Of a stretch of DNA of 64,000 nucleotides, positions 58,196-64,000 are shown piece by piece. Both the position numbers and the translations under genes were made by a program. The notes beneath the pieces are model-generated. The model searched no databases. It was not told where the DNA came from and worked only from the letters and a program-made list of their open reading frames with translations. The DNA comes from Botryotinia globosa (taxonomy: Eukaryota > Ascomycota > Leotiomycetes > Helotiales > Sclerotiniaceae): assembly GCA_014898425.1 (NCBI GenBank), contig RCSZ01000004.1, positions 1,302,001 through 1,366,000 of the forward strand, in the 5' to 3' direction. The number at the start of each line of letters is the position of its first letter. The stretch's first letter is position 1.

Positions 58196-60814
58196 TCAGC
58201 GGTATACTTTTCTTGGTACATCATCTGCATAAATGAACACCGAACCTTCGCGTTCGCGAGGCCTCTCTAGAAGAGTCGGCCTCTGATTCTCCACTTCATA
58301 ATACCTCTCTCCTTCTGCTACAGCAGGCTGATGACTGCGAGGAATTATTTCCGTGGGACGAACGCTAAATTCCCGACGAGGAGGTGCCATAACCTCGCGA
58401 CGAACTTCAGGGTGAACGCTTGAAGCATACTCCCTAGGAGCCTCGGGTCGGACACTAGAAAGTCTTCCCACATATTCTCTAGGGACTTCATATCTAATGG
58501 CTTCAGGCCGCACGCTTTGTGGTCGAGACAAATACTCACGAGGAGCTTCATCGTAGTGACTGGCTTGACGACGCTCAGGTTGAGCTCTAACTCTAACATA
58601 TTCTTCGCCTGGTGGTCCCATTGGAGTTGGGCGAACTGAATATTCCCGTTCGCGGTATGAGCGATATTCGGATGGGGCGTACTCTGGCTGTGTAATGACA
58701 CGTCGTGGGGCAGTAACGATGGGAGAGGCTCTTCTGTATAACACTCCATCCTCTTCAAATGTTTCTACTGGTCGAGTAGACATTGTTTTAACAGGGGCAC
58801 GCTCATAATACAGCTCTCCGTCGTCATGCCTCCTGGCAATTGGAGCAACTGACTGACGCATTGAAGGTGCGGGATTGGGATCAATATACTCACGGCCATA
58901 TGCATCAACAATGATCCTAACAGGTTGACGTGGAGGTCCCATTGGAATTGGTGATCTTCTTTCTCTCATAATCGGCGATCGAGACCTCTCGCGATCAGCA
59001 TCTGGGCGGACACTCATTCTGGACAATACAGGTCGTTCTCTTTCGGCGTAATATCTAGGTTCCTCAATAAGTTGTCGGTCCACGATTGCGTGAGAGCTTT
59101 CTCTAATTGGCCGAGAGTATGGTAAAGCATAAACTGGAGACGCTGGTCTTCTTGTATACTGTCCTCCGCTATCAACCCTTTGATACTCTACTTCATCGCG
59201 CTCCACGCGTTGATATATGGGTTCTGGTCGACGAATCTCTGCATATCGATCTGAGTAACCTCCCTCATAACGCACAGGAGCTCGAACTTCTTCATATCTT
59301 TTGGAAGTGGCTTCCGGAATCACCTCAACTGGCTCATATCTAGGCTCATCATAGTTAAGTTCTGACGCATATTGTCCTGACTGTCGCTGTCTCTTTGGTG
59401 GTCGTGGTAGAGATACAGCAGCAAATGGGGATGGTGAACGGGGTTCTGCCTTGATATATGGAGAAACCGGTGTGTCGTTTTGGCCACTATCATTAGCCTT
59501 ACGCTTCTTCTTCTTTCCTTTCTTCTTCTCTGAAATCTTTGGTTCATTCGGGGAACTTTCTGCACTAGATAAACCTGAGGCTGCATTTCGAAGTGCAGCA
59601 ACTTGAGGTTGTTGTGCCTCATTAACGGGAAGGGCGTCTCTGAGGACAGGGGGGTCTCTTGCAGTAGCCAATGGTGAGACACGAGCAGGTTGTGGTGCTA
59701 GGGGAGATAGATTATGGGCTCGGGTGTTCAGTGGTTGCTGCAAATCCATTTGAGATGCGTTTGCTGGGCCCACTCCATCACCCATCTGCTGAGAACCTGC
59801 GCTTTCAGAGCCTGTGCTCCTACTGTCTTGAGAAAGATCAACAATTTCCGATACTCTACGTGGTACACCCTTGGAATATGGTGGTTCTTGGACAACCTTT
59901 CCTCGAAAGGCATTTGGAGACTGTTGTTCAGCAGAATGATTGTTCTGGATTCCTGATGGGCGGTACTGTGATTGTGAATTTGTCTGAGATTCTAGATGAT
60001 TATTTTGGGATAGTAGACTACCAGTCATAACCACATCATTGTCTTCAACATTGGGTGTAGGATCAGTTTGAGCTGCTGATTCTTCAATCGAAACCTCACC
60101 GCGTACTTGTTCGCTGAGGGTTGGCTTGTAGCTATGCGATGAATTGGACGGCTCAGGGGTATCATGCTGACTAGAATAGAAAGAGTTTTCATCAAACGAG
60201 TCACTTCCAGCACCCACAGAAGGTTCAACTTCTGGAGCCGTGGCGGGATGAACTATAGCAAGAGCTTTTTGCAAAACTTCGGTAAGATCAAAATTGGGGA
60301 GGGATTCAGATGTCTGAAGCAAAGCTTTTTGAGCCAAACGATGTTGGTCCATTTGTTCCCTAAGAGCTCTTTCCAATCTCTGCCTTTGCAATTGTATTTC
60401 CGCCTTTATAAGATCATCAGATTTTTCCAACAAAATTGGATTAATCTCTGAAGTTTTCACGGATTTATTAGAAATCGTAGATACAGACTGTTTCGCAATG
60501 TGGCTGTTTGCCGCGGCAGCACGATAATTGACTGGTGAGTGACTCTTCGAGGATGGTGCCGAGTCGATGGCTGCTTGCGCATTTGTGCGTATTGCTGATG
60601 TGTTAGGTGATGATGTATTACGAGCTAGACTGCTCTGTTTTCCCACTCCTACAATATGAGAAGGGACTTTGACGCGAGGATGAGTTCCTGCAAGAACAGC
60701 ATCTCGAAATGAAATTATCTTCTCGTACTCCCGAATTTCACGAATATTCTCTGTTGTCAGTGTTACACCATTTGTGCCATTGGTCGGCACATAAGCAACA
60801 GCCCCTTGGGCCAT
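58196..60814 (-). CDS. Hypothetical disordered protein with Arg/Glu/Tyr-rich C-terminal repeats (872 aa)
   Basis: Not recognised. Single exon. The N-terminus (MAQGAVAYVPTNGTNGVTLT) runs into a short, probably folded helical segment (ENIREIREYEKIISFRDAV and VKVPSHIVG, about residues 23-56). A predicted coiled coil follows at about 130-165 (LIKAEIQLQRQRLERALREQ). A long Ser/Asn/Gln-rich disordered region leads to a strong basic, probably nuclear signal (EKKKGKKKKRKAND, about 440). The C-terminal 400 residues are rich in Arg, Glu, Tyr and Pro, with recurring SVRPE and PREY/RREF words. The layout suggests a nuclear scaffold or RNA/chromatin-associated protein, which is inference only. Start context is good and the frame is uninterrupted. 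Confidence 0.8.
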   Translation of the reverse strand: MAQGAVAYVPTNGTNGVTLTTENIREIREYEKIISFRDAVLAGTHPRVKVPSHIVGVGKQSSLARNTSSPNTSAIRTNAQAAIDSAPSSKSHSPVNYRAAAANSHIAKQSVSTISNKSVKTSEINPILLEKSDDLIKAEIQLQRQRLERALREQMDQHRLAQKALLQTSESLPNFDLTEVLQKALAIVHPATAPEVEPSVGAGSDSFDENSFYSSQHDTPEPSNSSHSYKPTLSEQVRGEVSIEESAAQTDPTPNVEDNDVVMTGSLLSQNNHLESQTNSQSQYRPSGIQNNHSAEQQSPNAFRGKVVQEPPYSKGVPRRVSEIVDLSQDSRSTGSESAGSQQMGDGVGPANASQMDLQQPLNTRAHNLSPLAPQPARVSPLATARDPPVLRDALPVNEAQQPQVAALRNAASGLSSAESSPNEPKISEKKKGKKKKRKANDSGQNDTPVSPYIKAEPRSPSPFAAVSLPRPPKRQRQSGQYASELNYDEPRYEPVEVIPEATSKRYEEVRAPVRYEGGYSDRYAEIRRPEPIYQRVERDEVEYQRVDSGGQYTRRPASPVYALPYSRPIRESSHAIVDRQLIEEPRYYAERERPVLSRMSVRPDADRERSRSPIMRERRSPIPMGPPRQPVRIIVDAYGREYIDPNPAPSMRQSVAPIARRHDDGELYYERAPVKTMSTRPVETFEEDGVLYRRASPIVTAPRRVITQPEYAPSEYRSYREREYSVRPTPMGPPGEEYVRVRAQPERRQASHYDEAPREYLSRPQSVRPEAIRYEVPREYVGRLSSVRPEAPREYASSVHPEVRREVMAPPRREFSVRPTEIIPRSHQPAVAEGERYYEVENQRPTLLERPREREGSVFIYADDVPRKVYR

Positions 60815-61196
60815 GTTTGAAAATAGTGAGCAATTAAATTAATCAACAATACAAGAAATCGACTTATTGCGTATGCAAGTATTCGGTCTAATAAATGAAT
60901 TGAAGATTGACTATAACTGCCAAAGTTGTGTTGTTTGAATGATTATTCGTGTCGATATTTTAAAGAACAAGGTTGAATGGAATGTTAAGAAGGTCGAGAA
61001 ATTATGTCGGCTAGAAAATTGATGGGTAGGTGCAGAGTTGTATGACTAAGCGTGGACTCTACCATAGAAATGATAATACGGCACTCGTACTAAAGTGAAG
61101 ATCCGATCGGCCGGCATCGATGTTTCCCGAATGACTCTTTAGATACATACTATTATAACCCGAACACTCTCCACATCTCTTAGTTTTTGTTAACCA
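60815..61196. other. Divergent promoter region (872-aa gene / nucleotidase)
   Basis: About 380 bp between two divergent start codons. It must contain both promoters. AT-rich, with no gene seen. Confidence 0.6.
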
Positions 61197-62200
61197 ATGT
61201 ATAGCATCTTCAAATGTGCTAGAACTCGCACTTTCCTTTCACATCCCACATACACCATTATTACTAGAGCAATTAGATCACCAATTACTACTTCCTCTAT
61301 ACCTACCCCTATTAACTCTCATTTCACCACCAACAAAATGGGGGATTCGCGACCTGTCTTCTTCTTTGATATTGATAATTGTGTAAGCTAATAATAGTTA
61401 TAGTTGATACGATTTCATGATTGCTAACCTCCTTTATAGCTATACTCTAAGAGTACGAATCTCTCTTTTGCCACATTCACACATAATCCTCCAATGCATT
61501 GACTGACGCAATACACTCCGTAGGTAAAAAGGTTCATGACCACATGACCGATTTGATCGATGTCTATTTCATGAAACACCTTGAACTTAGTCGAGAGGAT
61601 GCCTATAAGCTCCATCAAGAATACTACCAAACCTATGGACTCGCCATCGAAGGTCTAGTACGTCACCACAAGATTGATGCTCTGGAATACAATCGTCAAG
61701 TAGACGATGCTGTCCCATTAGAAAACATTCTTTCGGTGGATCCCAAGCTCCGCAAGCTACTCGAGGACATTGATCGGTCCAAAGTCAAGCTCTGGCTGTT
61801 CACCAATGCTTATGTTACCCACGGGAAACGGGTTGTCCGTCTACTCGGGGTAGAAGATTTGTTTGAGGGTATGACATACTGTGATTACGCTCAGGAAAAA
61901 CTGATTTGCAAGCCATACAAAGAATCTTTCGAAAAGGCCATGAGCGAAGCGGGAGTAAAAGAGTTTAAAGATTGTTATTTTGTTGGTAGGTTCTTTGTGA
62001 GCCCGGTTTTATCGTAGTAATACTCACATATTTCAGATGACTCGCTCATAAACTGCGAGGCGGCTTATAAACTTGGTTGGACAGCAGCTCACTTGGTTGA
62101 GGAAGGTGTGAAATCACCTGCTAAGCCAGTAGCGAATTTCCAAATCAGCACTTTAGAAGAGCTGAGAACTGTCTACCCACAGTTTTTCACCACTACATAA
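61197..62200 (+). CDS. SDT1: Pyrimidine 5'-nucleotidase, HAD superfamily (Sdt1/Phm8-like)
   Basis: Dephosphorylates nucleoside monophosphates. Exons 61197-61382, 61440-61452, 61524-61985 and 62037-62200 join in frame to 274 aa. HAD motifs are complete: motif I FFFDIDNCLY (nucleophile Asp), motif II LWLFTNAY, motif III Lys in ICKPYKESF, motif IV YFVDDSLINC. The helical cap includes HHKIDALEYNRQVDDAVPLE, typical of this branch. Exon 2 is only 13 nt (CTATACTCTAAGA) and is needed to restore motif I and frame. The first 47 residues are Ser/Thr/Arg-rich without acidic residues (MYSIFKCARTRTFLSHPTYT), like a mitochondrial presequence. The downstream ATG at 61338 (MGDSRPVFFF) would give a 227-aa cytosolic form. 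Confidence 0.93.
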
Positions 62201-62662
62201 AGTACCGATGATGTGACAAGAAGTATTCAACATTCCCTAGGGAAGTAGTTCTCATTAATAAAGTGGACAATAAGGGAGAGTCCCACGTTTGTTCTTCCGT
62301 AGAATAGACTAGACCGATACATAATAGATACACCCTCGTGAGCTACTTTGAACTATCTCAATTATCTTCATTTGACAATCTTATAAGGCAGTGCTCCTAT
62401 TATCTAAAAGCACACCGGTTTCCATCAGCCATGGCTGCAGTGGCCACAGTCCTACCGGGTGATAAAACTGTGTGTATATACGAACGTAACGAGCTGAGAA
62501 CAGTCGATCGTCTAGATTTGCGACACGCCGCTCGATCGTAGACTTTTCTATCCTCAAACCCCCATTCGGACCACTTCCATGTTCCTAAACGCCTTGGGCT
62601 TACCCAAACGCCAAATTTTGCAGGTATAATATATTCAAATAAAGGGCTAAATAGCGGCCGAT
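62201..62662. other. Convergent 3' intergenic region (nucleotidase / MED21)
   Basis: About 460 bp between stop codons, presumably both 3' UTRs. No gene is seen. Confidence 0.6.
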
Positions 62663-63205
62663 TCACGGTCTCTTCACACTCCTTATAACTCCTTCCAACT
62701 TAGCCAGAACAGCTTCTTTTTCCTTCAAAGCCTCTTTTCTCCTCTCTTCTTCTTCTTTCAATTCTTGCTCCAATCTTAGGATCGTCTTGTGCTGCTTGGT
62801 CTCGCTGTCTTCTAGTCCCGGTAGTGCAGATATAAGCACCTCGATTTGCTGCTCCTTGATGATTAGATCCCGTGCTAATTCTAGCTGGCCTTCTTTGAAT
62901 TTGTCCGCAGGTAATGGCTCTACTATAGTAAAGGGGTGAGTCAAAGTTGGCATTTGATAGGGGCTGGCAATCTCACAGCCGTCTTCATTTGGCAATGCTT
63001 CGCCGGATTCGTCCTTCTTGGTATCTTTTCGGACCATGTCGGTTGGGCTGAGAGTTTGGTAGTCATGGTGCTTGTTAACCCATACGAGCGACGCGACGAA
63101 TTGAAGAGCGAGCTAAGTAATGTTAGTGGTTGAACATGGATGCTTTTTAATAATAGACTAGACCTCATCAATCGCTTCTTGAAGTTGTGTCAAACGATCA
63201 GCCAT
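62663..63205 (-). CDS. MED21: Mediator complex subunit 21 (Med21/Srb7)
   Basis: Subunit of the Mediator middle module that bridges activators and RNA polymerase II; pairs with Med7 through a long helical hairpin. Exons 63205-63164 and 63112-62663 join in frame to 163 aa. The N-terminus [14 protein letters not shown] joins [16 protein letters not shown], the conserved Med21 start. A linker follows, then the long coiled coil beginning [20 protein letters not shown] and [15 protein letters not shown], the most conserved Med21 stretch. A Glu/Lys/Arg-rich helix runs to the C-terminus. The intron is 51 nt with a non-consensus donor (GAG|GTCTAG) but a good branch (CACTAAC) and acceptor. Confidence 0.93.
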
Positions 63206-63593
63206 GACTTGTTGCTGATAACGAAAGGGAAATCAGTGTTGTAAGATCACCAAACAGATGCTCCAGAGCTTACACGAATTGGTGTCAGCCTTGCAGATAA
63301 TCTTATGCGGGGAGCTGACCGTAAAGGGTTTAGCTGAATAGAGATCATCGGCCGTAGCCTTACATAATTTCCGGCTTCCGAGCATCGATATCAGAAAAGG
63401 TGAAAATATGTACAAAACATTCTCACACTACATAGGTACATGTCTATTCCTGCCGCTCGTCTTTCTTTCCGAAAGAGTATATGCAGGTACCCAATAAGAG
63501 CCCGCTTTCATATCCGTTTTACATTACTCAGGACGAACTACGCTGTGGAGGATTTTGCTAGTCACATGATACTAGCAAACTCAGCCAATCTCC
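63206..63593. promoter_or_regulatory. Bidirectional promoter region MED21 / RRG7
   Basis: 388 bp between two divergent start codons, so transcription of both genes must start within it. No clear TATA was assigned. Confidence 0.5.
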
Positions 63594-64000
63594 ATGTTTT
63601 TAGCACATTCTCATCTACGTTTCTTGCGATGGGGCAAGCAATCATCACGCAGATATTTTGCAAACAGTGCAACAGCAAATGCATCTAAAATTAAGGCCGA
63701 AGTGGATGATATAGCGTATCCTAACTTACAGAATGCAGAACATCATGATCTGGCCAGTTTTCTAGAATATGCATCACGCAACAACATGGACACAGGCAGT
63801 ACTACATATGTAGGAACTCATTATGAATATATGGTCAAGCAAGCATTGGAGCGATTGGGAATGTCTCTCAGGCAAGTTGGTGGAAGATCAGACTGTGGCA
63901 TCGATCTTCTTGGAACTTGGTCATTGCCTACAGCTGCCCAACCATTAAAAGTCCTCATACAATGCAAAGCATTTGCGTCCAAAATGAAACCAGCTCAAGC
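63594..64000 (+). CDS. RRG7: RRG7-like mitochondrial protein, 5' part only (cut by window end)
   Basis: Required for Respiratory Growth 7 family (restriction-endonuclease-like fold), mitochondrial, needed for mtDNA maintenance in yeast. The frame opens with ATG at 63594 and stays open for 135 codons to the window edge. The first about 25 residues (MFLAHSHLRFLRWGKQSSRR) are basic, hydrophobic and free of acidic residues, a good presequence. The family core follows: STTYVGTHYEYMVKQALERL, then LRQVGGRSDCGIDLLGTW and VLIQCKAFASKMKPAQ. The Asp in GGRSDCGIDLL and the QCK motif are the PD-(D/E)XK nuclease-like signature. No intron is needed in the visible part. Confidence 0.85.
   Translation, partial: MFLAHSHLRFLRWGKQSSRRYFANSATANASKIKAEVDDIAYPNLQNAEHHDLASFLEYASRNNMDTGSTTYVGTHYEYMVKQALERLGMSLRQVGGRSDCGIDLLGTWSLPTAAQPLKVLIQCKAFASKMKPAQ

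Overview
This is nuclear DNA of a filamentous ascomycete (Pezizomycotina). Genes are interrupted by short introns of about 50-110 nt with GT(R)NGT donors, CTAAC-type branch sites and YAG acceptors. The gene set is typically fungal: an APSES/Xbp1-type regulator, Svf1, Cns1, Rrg7 and an Ure2-like GST. The moderately AT-rich composition and long gene-sparse spacers would fit a leotiomycete, but that placement is inference only. Exon junctions below were worked out by hand from splice signals, reading phase and expected family sequence. No transcript data were available.

Layout. 1-6.5 kb is a gene-poor left flank. It holds a short tandem repeat, a higher-order minisatellite (about 1198-1520), and an unrecognised minus-strand locus with good splice signals and two overlapping open frames (1924-3396). 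6.5-10.7 kb has one small membrane-protein gene followed by about 3 kb of strongly strand-asymmetric, G-poor simple sequence. 10.7-22.7 kb carries two minus-strand genes, a Gyp5-type RabGAP and DNA topoisomerase II, separated by microsatellite-rich spacer. After a 3.4 kb divergent intergenic region come an Xbp1-type APSES regulator, the Hsp90 co-chaperone Cns1, a seven-exon zinc/CDF transporter, a GST, neuronal calcium sensor NCS-1, an intronless 705-aa orphan, Svf1, an Ure2-like GST and an FHIT-type HIT hydrolase (26-46 kb). 46.5-47.5 kb has a doubtful His/Asn-repeat ORF built around simple repeats. 48-61 kb has the Ran exchange factor RCC1, a multi-KH RNA-binding protein and a disordered 872-aa orphan, all on the minus strand. 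The right end has a pyrimidine 5'-nucleotidase with a 13-nt micro-exon, Mediator subunit MED21, and, divergent from it, the first 135 codons of the mitochondrial protein RRG7, cut by the window edge.

The genes are mostly unlinked housekeeping functions: chromosome topology, nuclear transport, vesicle traffic, chaperoning, metal and calcium handling, RNA binding and transcription. There is no sign of a secondary-metabolite cluster, an intact transposon or a coordinated novel system. The points most worth a second look are unusual gene structures (a GC-AG intron, 11-20 nt first exons, a 13-nt internal exon, tandem alternative donors, N-terminal extensions that could give dual targeting), the overlapping-frame locus near 2-3.4 kb, the higher-order tandem repeat, and the orphan proteins.
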